The notes beneath the pieces were generated by a model. That model worked only from the letters and a program-made list of their open reading frames with translations, made no database searches and had not been told where the DNA came from. A stretch of 64,000 nt of DNA from Schistosoma mansoni (lineage: Eukaryota > Platyhelminthes > Trematoda > Strigeidida > Schistosomatidae), in assembly GCF_000237925.1 (NCBI RefSeq), contig NC_031495.1:8781852-8845851 (forward strand). Reading direction: 5' to 3'. The position numbers and the translations under genes are program-made. Of this stretch, positions 1 through 11,575 are shown in pieces; the stretch's first letter is position 1; each line of letters opens with the position of its first letter.

Positions 1-126
1 TTGTAGATTTGGTATTGTGCAAAAAGTAAAGAACTTTGTGAGTTATAAGTAACTATTACCATTCAAATGAGTTACTTAGTGTTTTAAAGAATTCCTTAGT
101 ATGATATTTATCTGAAAGGGTTTATT

Positions 127-520
127 GTGAAAATTATAGTAATTTCAATAGTTGAGATCATGAGTCGATTGAAGATAAACCACTATGGAAAACTTGGTAG
201 CACTGAACGGCCGTGTCGTCCTAGTATGGGACTCCTCAGCAGCGGCATCCACGATCCCACCGCGCGAGGTACAAACCCAGGACCTATCAGTCTAGCGCGT
301 AAGCGCTTAACCTCTAGACCACTAAGCCGGCATCCAACTGTGTTAATGTCTAACTTCAACCAACCCACGAAATTGAGCTATGAATCCACCATTGTCTTCC
401 GTGAGTTACTATCTCCCAACAGACTTGGTTGAACTCCACTGGTCACTGCTTCTCACTAGAACTCCCGGAAATACCTCTTGGAGCCTGTCACTAGTGAGCA
501 TATGTTGAATAATATCAGAA
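127..520 (-). mobile_element. SINE family 2, near-full copy with leader
   Basis: Minus strand: a leader of about 150 bp (CTCACTAGTGACAGGCTCC, TTCTAGTGAGAAGCAGTGAC), TTAGACATTAACACAGTTGG, the tRNA-like head, hammerhead region (GACAC in place of GAAAC, so inactive) and tail. It is one of the longest copies and defines a full element of about 390 bp. Confidence 0.65.
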
Positions 521-540
521 GGAGTTTTTCTGGATATTAT

Positions 541-655
541 AAAAATTTTAATAGTTGAGATCATGAGTCCTGCAATAGGAAGAAATAGCCGTCCAGTGCT
601 TCTAGGTTTTCCATGATGATCTAGCTTCAATTGACTAATGATCTCAACTATTGAG
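541..655. repeat. Short foldback derived from SINE family 2
   Basis: Starts AGTTGAGATCATGAGTC and ends GACTAATGATCTCAACT, with a CCAGTGCTTCTAGG tail piece between. The head and most of the ribozyme are deleted. Confidence 0.55.
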
Positions 656-1364
656 ATATTTATCTGTCAAGTTGTTTCTTTGTAAAACATTTTATTGATA
701 TGCATACATGTTTTTTTATAGACTCCCCCATTCTACGTGAAATTTTCATACGTCAGCTAGATGAGAATGCATATAATATTATCCTAGTGTTTAGTATAAA
801 TAATCAATGATTGAGAAAGCACATTTCATTGATTTTCTTTAGACTGTGTTACAAAAGAAGTGAAACTCTAATAGCATATTCTTCGGAGGCTATTACGAAC
901 AGATATTGATTTTCATCAATAGAATAGCATCAACCTTTAAAATTCATTTGAGTGATTAGATATTAAGCACATATCTCAATACTAACCGTAGTTTCTACGA
1001 CAACACATACACTTAAAATACGTTCATTGTATCAGATTCAAAATTATCCAGGTCTCAAACCCAACCTAATATCAATAGAAAGAATAATAATAACCTCACC
1101 CTATTGTAGTACATAAAAACAAATGTTAGTATGTTTATAAATTCACTTTACATTTAGAATAGACTGATTAGATCATTAAATTTGATAGTAAATATACAGG
1201 CCTTAGAAATTCACAGAAAGTTTATGTATAATGTGTGTAAACATGGGATATAGTTTTTTTTTAATAATAATATTACACATTAAAAGGAGTGTAGGCTGAA
1301 ATTCCTTCATTTATTTTGTCTAACATTTATCTACATTATACAGATATCGTTATGATATTGTATT
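656..1364. other. Intergenic, nothing recognised
   Basis: AT-rich, stops in all frames, no strong splice pair or repeat shared with the rest of the window. Confidence 0.6.
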
Positions 1365-1610
1365 GTGGGTTACTTATATCCATATAAGTAGTATATGGTG
1401 ATGGTCAGACATGGAATGTATTTTGGCAGAAGATCGATAAGGAAAGAACATGAATGAAGCGCACTCGGTATGAAAATGCATGAACAATGAAATCAGAGAA
1501 GATGGACTGATATTTGTAGAAGGAACAGTCAGCATTGAGACAATCGATTGTTATTGTGCAATTGAACTGCTTAGAAAAAATATTTTTTCATTACTTATAA
1601 GGTTTTTAAC
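1365..1610 (+). repeat. Dispersed repeat R4, plus-strand copy
   Basis: Shares CATATAAGTAGTATATGGTG, CAGAGAAGATGGACTGATAT and GACAATCGATTGTTA with copies at 14785-15150 (minus), 41740-42060 (minus) and 56080-56610 (plus). No coding sequence; possibly an LTR or untranslated part of an unidentified element. Confidence 0.6.
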
Positions 1611-1614
1611 GTGG

Positions 1615-1960
1615 TGTTAGGTAATGAACTCTGTATTCAAATAAATAAACCTTGTTTTCCCAGGATAATTACTTAATAAATCTTCCAACTGGATGCTTGA
1701 ATCCATTTCCCAAGCTCCATCATAACCCCAGGCTAAATCTACATGAAGACTTGAACATGAGAGAAAAGGTATGAAGTGTGGAAAGGACGCTTTACCCCGA
1801 CGTTCGTTTGTATACAAAAAACTTTAGGTAGTTATGACATTTCCAATGGCCTTCAGCTTCTGGAAGATTCTAGAACTCTGCTAGAACAGTAGCAGAACAG
1901 GTAATCATCCAATCAGAAATGCGACACCTGACTCTGAACTTTCTAGATGTCTCTGAGAAA
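1615..1960 (-). repeat. Diverged relative of the 42.4-kb LTR
   Basis: Shares CAGGCTAAATCTACATGAAG-like, GACTTGAACA..AGAGA and CTTTAC-CCC stretches, in the same order and orientation as 42439-42843. No intact ends were seen. The short open frames here are not genes. Confidence 0.35.
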
Positions 1961-2503
1961 CGTATATTCAATGCAGATTGAATAAAATACTTTCCAGTGT
2001 TTTTTGAGGGACCTTTTGGGCTTATTTCGAGAAATATTCTGGGTTTCCCTGACATTGGCTTTCTTAATGTTGAGATTTATGATTACAAGTGAGGACAACT
2101 TTGCAACAAAATACCGTTTAAAACATAATGAAAAGATCGAGCTTTTTGACATTGATCTCGAACTTTAAAATCAACCTTATTGAATGGAAATTCAATAGGG
2201 ATGATTACTCTCAGTAACAACTTACATGAAGTCATCTTAAAACTTAAACAATTCAATTTGTTCAACGATAATGACGATAATGTGAAATCAAAACCCAAGT
2301 AAAATAGGTTGAATCGCAAAAGTAACCAATTGGATATTGTTACGGTTTCATATGTTTTGAGTTTCTCAGATTGAAAAGTTGATGCAGTTCTTTAAAATAC
2401 AACCGAGCAAGTATCTGTTAGAATTTTTTATTTCATGATATATTTAAACTCTGTTGCTACAATTTTCAATGATGAAAGTCATTTTAATTATTTGATATCA
2501 ACT

Positions 2504-3010
2504 TGTTATATCTTGTGGCCGAGTGGATGCCTAGGTAATGTGTAACTTGATAAGACCGCCAATCAGGGAGCAGTGAATTATCGATTGCGACTGTGACACA
2601 CGAAACCGTACGAGCAGTCTAGAGCGCTAACCGGTCCTGCTTCTACCTAGCCCAGTCAGTTAAGTCCAAAACACCAATAACAGCCTCTGTGGTATGAATC
2701 ATCATTCACAAACATACTGGGTTTATATACCAACCAAACAGACCACATCGTACCATAAAATAGAAAATAACATTTGTACAATATTTAGCCAAATGTGACT
2801 GTGGATAGGGGGGAAGGAATCAATAAACTGATAATAACTCAAGAATCGTATAATAATAGTACAAAGGTCAAAATAAAGCTAATGATAAGAGGAACACGAA
2901 TATGATTAGATTAGTTATTTAACAATTATACAATAGGAAAAATACATATTACATTGGTCCACAAATAGTCCTCAAAAGTTACCATTCACAATTCTCTTCG
3001 GGATACAACA
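2504..3010 (+). mobile_element. Solo LTR, family R3, with 5-bp target duplication
   Basis: 507 bp from TGTTATATC to GGATACAACA, flanked on both sides by CAACT (2499-2503 and 3011-3015). It contains a TATA-like GGGTTTATATACC at about 2719-2731 and AATAAA near 2873, giving the orientation. Homologous to copies at 22523-23025 and 35951-36464. No internal coding region is left. Confidence 0.8.
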
Positions 3011-3015
3011 CAACT

Positions 3016-4395
3016 ATCAACAATAAAAATTGACAGCTTATTTTAAAAGTTGTTACTTTTGGTACCAAACGATGACGAATGAACACATACTCACTAATGA
3101 CTACCTTCTAGAGAAAAATTCTGAAGCTCTGTTGAGAAGTCGTGGCCAGTAGAGTTAATTCTTGTCGGGTATGAGGCAATTACCTACCTACCTACAGTAA
3201 TATCTTCAGCCTACAACCTGAATATCAATAGTATCTTTTTTTTCTTCAAATTATGTGACTTAGCCCCTTTTAAACATTTGGCTATCAGTTTGAATCACTT
3301 ATTGACATATAAAGAAAAAAAGCATGATTAATGAATTAAGGGAGAAGAATATTAACTAGTGATAAACACATGATTAAAACGTAGATATTTGACATTTATT
3401 TAAAGTAGAGAGGTAAATTACCTTAGAGATCTACGTCAACCTATACATTCATATTTCGGTATTTTCTTGGCGAATAAAAATAACTGAATAATTTCAAGAC
3501 AATTTATCTACTACATTCAACTAGTTAGTACAAAGAACTACTTATTTCAAACTGGTGTACAGTTACATTGAGTAAACAGATGTTTTTACCAATTGAAGGT
3601 CACTATAGTTCCCTTTTTATTGTCTTTGAGAAAGCGAGAAAAGAGATGTGAATAGAATGACAACAATTCATTTTATTTCACTAGGTTCTCGTCAGTTGCT
3701 TACAACTTGTATTGTTTTAAAGTCTAATTTATAAAGTGGTTTGAGCATACTGGCAAATGAATTTAGTTGGGAGTTCATATAATCACATATCAGCATAGTA
3801 TAATAAATATCTTATAATTCAAAATCTTTTTGAGTGCAATGTTCTATTTTGCTCGAAACCAGAAATTTGCTAAGTAACAAGCCTTTACTAAATAGTAATC
3901 ATAATTTCTCCGTGATTGCTGTCCCCAGAAGGTTCTACCAGTCAGGGTCCTATACAGATCGGAAGTCAGTTGTTCGATGAGAAAGAAAACGACTGAATAA
4001 TCTAAAAGAATGAATTAAAGTCAATAATCACAGACGTTCACTATTAGATATTGACAAGTTGACAACTTCAAAACTTGATTGAAGTCAACCAAGTAGTTTC
4101 ACCATACTAAGCAACTATAAATCAGGTAAATTTTGTAAACATAGATACCTAACACAAACATTTGGGACCTGGCCTGACGATTCATACTCGTGTGTTTATA
4201 CTAATAATTCGATTTTAATAAATAGAATATTGGATTCAAGCACTCATTTATACAGTAACACTAATTTGAATGTTATAAAACATTCGATCTTTTATTAGGT
4301 ACAGTTCAAATGACTTTAGAAACTTCAAAGTACCCGTGTGAAAATGAGTGTATTTTCTGTAATTTTTAAAAGTATGATTAATCTGATATGAAGTA
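3016..4395. other. Intergenic, only a decayed SINE leader
   Basis: 3080-3195 resembles the SINE family 2 leader (CATACTCACTAATGACTACC, TTGAGAAGTCGTGGCCAG). The rest shows no coding or repeat signal. Confidence 0.5.
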
Positions 4396-4870
4396 TTATA
4401 TAACTACCTTACAGAATTTAATTGTGGTTGAAATCACATTTGTCAGTATGCGGTTGTGAATAGTGTTGAATTTGATTAAAACCATGGATGTATTTAAGTT
4501 AGACAACATGGGAGCACACACTAAACCTTTCGTCTCATTATGGGGCTCCTCAGTGATGGGCATCCACAACTCTGCGACCGAGTCGATTTGTAGTCTCGAT
4601 AAAATCAAGCAATCTATACAACATTACAGTGACAATTAACATGTGCTCACAACTGACTGGTTTCGGGAGGAAATTTTTGAAGTTCTATTGGAGTACAACT
4701 GTGTAGATCGTAAGGCAGTTATTCAACGAAAACAATGATAGATGGTAGTGCAATATCTCTAACTGATTGAAGTTATTCATTAACATCGTTGGATATCACC
4801 TCAATGAAGTAGAGGTTAAGTGTCTTCACACGAAACTAATGGACTGTATTTGAGACCGGTACTCCAGACT
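4396..4870. repeat. Two degraded SINE family 2 pieces
   Basis: At 4490-4570 the minus strand keeps CTGAGGA and GACGAAA but has lost the pairing arms. At 4640-4860 the plus strand resembles the leader (TGTGCTCACAACTGACTGG) and a decayed head. No gene is seen. Confidence 0.4.
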
Positions 4871-5659
4871 TTTAATTATTATATATCTTAGATCACTTCA
4901 TGATTTCAATGAAATTACATTTCTTAAAATTAAATAAAATCATCACTAAATAAACCATCCGTCTACAATATCATGGGTTTTCGGAACAATCAGAAATTTC
5001 TTACCATATTGTACAAAAAATATACCTTCCAACCATTTGATGTCCGTCATTATTGTTTTCCTCTTGAATTAATCTAATCAATAGACGGAAAAGCGAAATG
5101 TTAATTCTAATTTTAATGAATTGACTAATGTGGATATTTAAAATACATTACTTTTTTGTTACATTACATTTATACGAATTCATTGTCCGTATTTCTACTA
5201 TAAAAATAAACTTCTACCCGAAGTTTGTACTGATAATGTCGTTCACAAGAGCGATGAAACTTCCACGACCAAAGCATTCAGCTCAGAGAACAAAACTCCA
5301 TCAAAATCATCCATGTGAGCTACAAATCTTCTCCACCATTGTGCTTTCATGTATTTAGTTATTTATAAAATAACATTTGGGTTACTATTTCACTCCACAA
5401 AAACATCGTCCTTATTATAACTTATATACATATATATGTCAGAGCTAATTCTCAGAGTATAATCAAATCCAATTCAACTCGAATTCAAGTTCGATTAAAA
5501 GTCAACTTTAATAGGAAACAAATCAAAGAAACATATCATTCATTACAATCAAATCGAACACAGCTAATAATAGTGTGGAATGAGCTTTGGATATCAACAT
5601 CAATATTTACATAAATTAGTAGTAAATTATCTTTTGAATGCGTTTACAATCAATAAAAT

Positions 5660-5865
5660 AATTATCAATTGAGGCTAGACCACCGGGGAAAATCTGGAAG
5701 CACTAGGGTTTGAATCTCGCGAGGCGAGATCGTGGATGTGCACTGCTGAGGAGTCCCACAATAGGACAAACGGCGTCCAGTGCTTCCAGGTTTTCCATGG
5801 TGGTCTAGCTTCAATTGACTAATGAATTCAATTATAAAATTACTAAAATCTCCACAAAACCCCCT
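5660..5865 (+). mobile_element. Foldback SINE family 2 copy
   Basis: Inverted tail arm (GAGGCTAGACCACCGGGG) fused directly at the B box (GGTTTGAATCTCGCGAGG), then CTGAGGA, a damaged GAAAC segment (GGACAAACGG) and the normal tail ending CCACAAAACCCCCTTCTG. Hammerhead inactive. Confidence 0.7.
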
Positions 5866-5944
5866 TCTGATAAAAAAAAGTCAAATTCAACAATTTCTTT
5901 TCAATTCTAAATTTGATTCAAGGTAGTTTATGGAATCGAAAAAA

Positions 5945-6105
5945 TATATGTTGAATCCATTCAGCATTGTTTGTTTGATTCTTCCCATCGATTTGTTATG
6001 ACTGCAACTGGTCAGTCTCTAATTGGCATATGTGCATACTGTGCGTATTGCCTCGATATAGCCTTAATTCACAAGCATGGTAAGCAGAGATGTTGAATCA
6101 CTACG
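5945..6105 (+). repeat. Sm-alpha-associated flank block
   Basis: GATTCTTCCCATCG, GACTGCAACTGGTCAGTCTC, GGCATATGTGCATACTGTGC and TTCACAAGCATGGTAAGCAG. The head and ribozyme are absent. Confidence 0.6.
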
Positions 6106-6473
6106 ATTTAGATGCCAAGGGAGATAAAAACACATATAATGATAAAATTCACGAGAAAGAAAACGAGGATTCCATTTATCGTACTGCTCATACTTGTGAT
6201 ACAATGAAGTTATATATTACTTTTAAACTAAATCACAATGTAAATAGTACTATGATTATTTTCTTTCATGAATAAGGAATCCACCCGCAAACAGAATATG
6301 CTAAATGTAACGAAAAGTAGATAATATAATATAATGTTAAAAAAAAAGATCATCAGCTAAATAATGACACTTTCTAATGTATGGAAACTGTTCAATGATT
6401 AATGCATGTGTTCCAAAATGCTGTAAAACGGTACAATGATATATTTTATTTATTTATTTTATTATTATTAGCT

Positions 6474-6755
6474 TTATTCAATATTATATTTTTGGTACAA
6501 TATGGAATTCTCAGCACAAAGTACTTCAACAAGTTTCCGTCTCTTACTTCTTCGTCCTTCCTGACGATAAATATTGAGTGATCGCCAGCTAGAAATTAAC
6601 AACCCAGTCAATCGACATCTGGATAATGTACATTCTTCTCGCTGCATATTGCCAGCAACCACGATATCTCTAATTAGGCCTTCTATAACCTTTACAGCGA
6701 AAGGTCTTACACTTTTCAGAAACGCATCTGAATAGGTTGTGCGATTAATAGGCAT
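6474..6755 (-). CDS. Uncharacterised 93-residue ORF with adjacent AATAAA and A-rich tail
   Basis: Intact frame beginning MPINRTTYSDAFLKSVRPF, with a basic segment IYRQEGRRSKRRKLVEVLCA and ending QKYNIE. The stop codon overlaps an AATAAA and is followed within 40 nt by a TAATAATAAAATAAATAAA-type tail (about 6442-6474), as seen at 3' ends of retrotransposed or LINE sequences. It could be a small last exon, a processed pseudogene or the end of a mobile element. I do not recognise the sequence. Confidence 0.3.
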   Translation of the reverse strand: MPINRTTYSDAFLKSVRPFAVKVIEGLIRDIVVAGNMQREECTLSRCRLTGLLISSWRSLNIYRQEGRRSKRRKLVEVLCAENSILYQKYNIE

Positions 6756-7179
6756 AATGATGTATTAAAACAAACGAAATTAGATAACTTGTTGAAATAT
6801 CTAGATGACAGGAACAGGTAGCTCAGATGTTTAAACAGGCGCCAATGTTCAATGAATGTTATAAATCTATGTATTTTATAGGTAATAATAATAATAATCA
6901 GTTTGCATGGATATGATGGTTCATAATTACAAATACGAATTGTTCTTTTATTAATTATTGATATGTTAAGTCCAAAAAACCGAAATTTCTATTTGATTGT
7001 ATGAAGTAAGGTAACCATTTTTCTTATTTGCCAACATTTAATGAAAGTAATAATGTGTAAATTCTTTAAACTGTTTGTAATGGGTTATGTTTATTTAGGT
7101 AATTAATAAAATGGTTGGGAAATTCATCTGAAAGCGTAACTCAATACCTTTCTATAGTTTAGAAATCGGTGGGTTAGCG

Positions 7180-7320
7180 TTATTTTTCTGGTTAGTATTT
7201 CTACAGGAAGGGGTCGCTAACCCCATGCCCAACCCTCCTCCTTTACCCGGGCTCGACACCGGCAGTACCTATAGAAGAGCTACAGGCGGAGTTAGAAATT
7301 GACAGACCAATATGAATGAA
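7180..7320 (+). repeat. LINE 5' untranslated-type segment (GTCGCTAACCCC block)
   Basis: The GTCGCTAACC...CCCGGGCTCG...GAAGAGCTACAGGCGG block recurs in inverted orientation at 11085-11225. It is GC-richer than its surroundings. I read it as the conserved untranslated head of a schistosome LINE; no coding sequence remains. Confidence 0.5.
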
Positions 7321-7529
7321 AGTAATATCACTGAGTCAAAACAGTCAGCTATTAGGAATCTAGGTAAGTAAACGAAAGAATATGGCCATTAGTTTAGAGA
7401 ATTCAACTAATAGATTCGACGTTTATTTAATTCATATGGAATAGATTTAGAGAAACATGGGATTTAATTAGTATTCGTCAGTTCACTGTTGTCAGTCTAC
7501 ATATGGGCTACTGAGAAAACATAGAAACA

Positions 7530-8005
7530 TGATTAAAAGATAGGTTAGTATCGGCCCTGGTACGCCCGATGGTGGATAAATTCCGCTCTCCCTCTCGAAA
7601 GGCTCTAATATGGCCATGCCTATACATTCACTCTCGAGAGAGTCTTACTGGCTACCTTCTCGTGACGGGAGTATTATGTACGACAATGAAATGATGAAAA
7701 GCAAATGCCGGGTTGGTGGATATGAAGGATCCACCTAGAGAAGTTGGAAGATCCTGGCGTATGAACCAAATGTGGGGCACCGACTGCTATGAGACTTCAT
7801 CTCCTCATGTTGCTCCGCTACCTTGTTGATTGAACTTTTAGGGTAATTCTTGGATATTGACCTTCTAAGAAAACCACTTTCTTCAGTCTGGGTTCTCGAA
7901 TAGTATTCCAGCACTCACACAAATCAAATGATTTGTGAAGTGCATATATTTGGTGCCTTCTTGCACCAGTGTCTATGTGTTTAAATAAAATAAATAAATA
8001 TCAAA
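7530..8005 (+). repeat. LINE-derived 3' untranslated segment ending in an AAATAAA tail
   Basis: The stretch runs from GATGGTGGATAAATTCC through GGTGCCTTCTTGCACCAG and ends TTTAAATAAAATAAATAAATA, the simple A-rich tail usual for RTE elements. It shares the GCACCA block with the LINE 3' end at 49.8-50.25 kb. With the segment at 7.2 kb it may be the two ends of one internally deleted element. Confidence 0.5.
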
Positions 8006-8994
8006 CGGAAAGTAATAGTTTATACCAGATTATCATTGCAAAATGAAAATATTTTTTTCTAAGAGTCCGACTTGTCATAAGTTTTATCGTTTAATTGTAA
8101 TACGATAATGAATTCTTCATTTCACATAGCTAGCTTTCTCGAAATGTCTTGATTAAAGCAACTACCCGTATTTCAGTATGTTTACACTCATGAATATAAA
8201 GTAATCATTACATAATAGAATTCCCTAGCAGTAAAGCGAAAAATTACCTATAGATACTCATGTATCTACTTTGAAATTGACTGAAGCTTCCATGTTATAA
8301 ATTTCAGACAACGTAAAAACCGACATGTCTCAACATCCTCGATTTTCAAATCAGTGATAGATAGAGTGATTGAAATCACCAGTTGGGGAAACACACCGAG
8401 AGAATTTTCGTTCTTGGAGTATTAAACGTTACAGTAAAGCAGATTACAACCACACAGAACATTGATCTATTCATAAAATTAAATAGTATGTTAACTGTGA
8501 TTAACTAAATCAGGCCTTCGAATAGAATAAATGTTATATCTGCATTGCTTATCACGTGTACCTGAAAAAACAGACAAACAAGGAACCACTACAATATTCC
8601 TACAACGCAACGTAAGAACACCAAGACTGGGACGAATGAAGATTCATTAACCCTAAAACCTGACGACCACCCGAGTCGAAAATACACTCATTTATATAAT
8701 AATTGTACACTCATTTTGATAATTAATTAGAATACAATCATACATATACAAAATATCTATAGTTGTAACAAATCACATGCTATATGTCACGCTAAGCATG
8801 GTTCATGTTAATTAAATAAAAGAATATCGTATCTTCAATATAACATCACATTCAAATAAATTATTAATATACCGAATAAAATTTCACACAAGACAATAAA
8901 CCAAATCTCGCACTGAGAAACCTTCATATTGAGCTAAAAAAGAAGACGGAACTAATGTTGGACAAAAGCTGCAATGAGTAATAGAATGTAGCTT

Positions 8995-10250
8995 TACCTT
9001 TTCATATATATATATGCAAGGAAGAACCGAGAGAAGAGTACATGTTCGCATTTCTGAGCATGTTCCTAAGAAACTGAGGCTGCGAGGGACCAGGGCTTTC
9101 AACAGTGCAATAGCTCAGCATTTACTCGGCACCGGGCACACCGTTGACATTTCTCATGCTTTCAGAATTAAAGAAGTGCAACTGCCCTCCGGTTTGCTGA
9201 AGCGATCGCGATAAAAATACTCAAACCGGATCTATGTACTCAAAAAGAGACATTGATAAACTTATTACTATCCTGTGGGTGACGAAATCCGACTCACACG
9301 TCCTCGTCGTGCCTCCTGGATCATGGGACTGTTTTCCATGAACTAACGTGAGCGGTTAATCGTGGGTGGTGGAGATCGGACTAATTACCCACTCTATCAA
9401 TACACAAAAAACGATTACGAGTGCTACAAGTAGTCGTTGCATAACTATTGAGAGTTCAAAAAGAGAGATAAAATAAAAAAAGTCTGCCCAAATAAAAGCT
9501 AAGGAAAAAGACAAAAAAAGGTTCTGTGTGAGTGTTATGTAATGGTTCAACGTGGCATTGCAGAAACAGCTATCTCACCCCAGTAGTTGTGCCATGCTGT
9601 GGCACTCTTCTCCAGAAGGGCCTACTAGGCTTCACCATTCCATATGGCTGGAAGGGGTACTGCCCTGGTAATCCATTCTCTTATTTTTGGTTTTTTGTTT
9701 TATTTTTTTGATGTCAGTTTTAATTTGGTTAATATTTAGTCTTTATTATATTCCTCTTCCATTATCCAATTCTTAAAACACCATTTCACTCACCCATTTC
9801 CGCTCACTTGTCTCTCTTAAATTATATGAACTCTCCAAATTCTATTCATCAGTTATTACGTAACCCACCCTAATTGTTTTTAATTCCATGACTCCTTCAT
9901 TACCTCTAAAATTATCACACATTTGATCTTGTCTGTCTTTGAATTCCACTCAACTATTACGCCACCCACCCTATATGCTTCCTTCATTCTAATACCTTAT
10001 AACCTCTGACCTTTCCTTTCACATATGCACATATATAGTTATCATTGATAACCTTCTGTTATTCCAATCCTTTACATTCAATTATCTCAATTGTTCCATA
10101 CTATTTATTATCTCCATTCTAAAACTCTAATACATTTTTGGTTGTAAACAGCTGATGAGAAACCACGAAATATAATGAATTCATATTATTCTGCATCAAT
10201 ATTTGTTCTGTCTTTATTTACATTTAATATATATTGACTGAGATGTAGTA
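8995..10250 (+). mobile_element. Penelope-like element 3' end: GIY-YIG endonuclease remnant and 3' UTR
   Basis: The plus strand encodes GRTERRVHVRISEHVPKKL and AIAQHLLGTGHTVDISHAFR, the C-terminal GIY-YIG region of Penelope-like elements. One frameshift follows near 9203, then EAIAIKILKPDLCTQKETL and LLLSCG with a stop at about 9284. A pyrimidine-rich 3' UTR of about 900 nt follows, ending near a hammerhead-like motif at 10143-10195. It begins right after an (AT)n run at 9005-9014. 5'-truncated and non-functional. Confidence 0.75.
10143..10195 (+). ncRNA. Hammerhead-like motif at the Penelope-like element 3' end
   Basis: AACAG-CTGATGAG, then AAACCAC, GAAAT, and a palindromic arm around GAATTC followed by ATTCTG. 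Core residues CUGAUGA and GAAA are intact, and stem I would be only CAG/CUG. Stem II is almost absent, so activity is doubtful. Hammerhead motifs are known in Penelope-like elements. The same block recurs with CCGATGAG at 17997-18043. Confidence 0.45.
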
Positions 10251-10494
10251 TTTATAAGGGTTAAGGTTTCGTAATTTGTGAAGTAACTTATTAGTGTTTC
10301 ATACACATTAATGATTACATGTTAACCTGTTGAGTAGATTGTCCATCTTACATTTCTTCGTTAGTCTTTACATTGATGTACCTTTTGAATGTAAGATATT
10401 TTTGAAGAAAAAATTGATAATTATCGGGTAAAAAATGGTGTTATTTAATTGTTCAAGATTGATTTCCGGTTTAAAAAATAATTTCAGAAATTAT

Positions 10495-10645
10495 TTCAGT
10501 CAAGTGACCGAAGGTCCTGGATTTTAGTCCCGGGTTCGTGGATACACTCTGCTGAGGAGTCTCATTCTAGGACGACACGGACGTTCAGTGCTTCCAGGTT
10601 TTTAGTGGTGGTTCAACATTATTCGATTAATGATCTCAATTTAAA
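10495..10645 (+). repeat. Degraded SINE family 2 copy
   Basis: Retains GGTCCTGG, CTGCTGAGGAGTCTC, GACGACAC and the CAGTGCTTCCAGG tail. GAAAC is changed to GACAC. Confidence 0.6.
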
Positions 10646-11084
10646 AAAAATAAACGTTTTGCATGGTGTTTCGTTACATGAAGAATATCTCCATTCAAAT
10701 GAGTTGATGATCAAAAAATAGGCAAATAGTCACTTGGACTTGACAAATGGATTTGTGATTATATAGAATGTCTGATGAATTTATATAACTGGTTATAATT
10801 ATTGTATTCAATGATTTTGACAAATGCTAACGTAGTGTATTATTTGAGCATGAAACTGCGACCGGTAAGATGATCTTGGTCAAAACATTGAAAATATATT
10901 TTTCGAACAGATTAGTATTTGTTCTTTACAAAATCCTAATATGATATGAACAACTGCCATTCTGGGGCTTCATCAGCTATTTGTGACTGAACGCCATTAG
11001 GTTTAGTTTTAATTCAATTAATTGTAACACAATAATACTAATAATATAAATAACGCAAATAATATACAATGAATTATGAAGTTA

Positions 11085-11230
11085 CCTTTTTACAGGTGAC
11101 TCCGTCCGTAGCTCTTCTAGGATTAATGACCATCGCAAGCCCGGGTTAAGGAGAGGAGTTGGGCATGCGGTCAGCGACCTCACTCCGTAGAAAACAACCT
11201 TGCTAAAAAACGCTAACCAGAAAAGTGAGT
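11085..11230 (-). repeat. LINE 5' untranslated-type segment, minus strand
   Basis: Inverted relative to the copy at 7.18-7.32 kb; shares the AGGTTGTTTTCTACGG-like lead, GCATGCCCAACTCC and CCCGGGCTTGCG stretches. The 80-residue open frame over it is not a gene. Confidence 0.5.
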
Positions 11231-11444
11231 TTTCACAGTTCACACTTTCGGTAAATAATACAGCAACTTCGAATGCACTTCTTTGGTATCCTTTCTTTTT
11301 GCTAGTATAATACTTTACAGGCATTTCGATCTAATCCGTTTGATGTCAAGTCTACAGAATGAAGTTCCCAGTAATGAATTTATTAAAGATAATAGTTAAC
11401 TTTGTAAAGTTCTGACTTGGTAATCTATAAGTTAGGCGTTCATA

Positions 11445-11575
11445 TGTGACACTGAAGGCCCCAAGTTCCGTTTGTTTATGCATATTGATGAGGAGTCCCA
11501 TGTGCTAACGAAATGGCCTTCCAGTGCTTCCAGGTTTTCCGTGATGCTTTAACTAAGATCAGTTCATGATTTAAA
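11445..11575 (+). repeat. Degraded SINE family 2 tail
   Basis: Shows TTGATGAGGAGTCCCATG, ACGAAATGGCC and CCAGTGCTTCCAGG. The ribozyme core is disrupted. Confidence 0.5.

Noticed and set aside
250-330. Possible tRNA genes at the many GGTTCGAATC B boxes
   Set aside because: None folds as a full cloverleaf with an acceptor stem. All are heads of SINE or Sm-alpha repeats.
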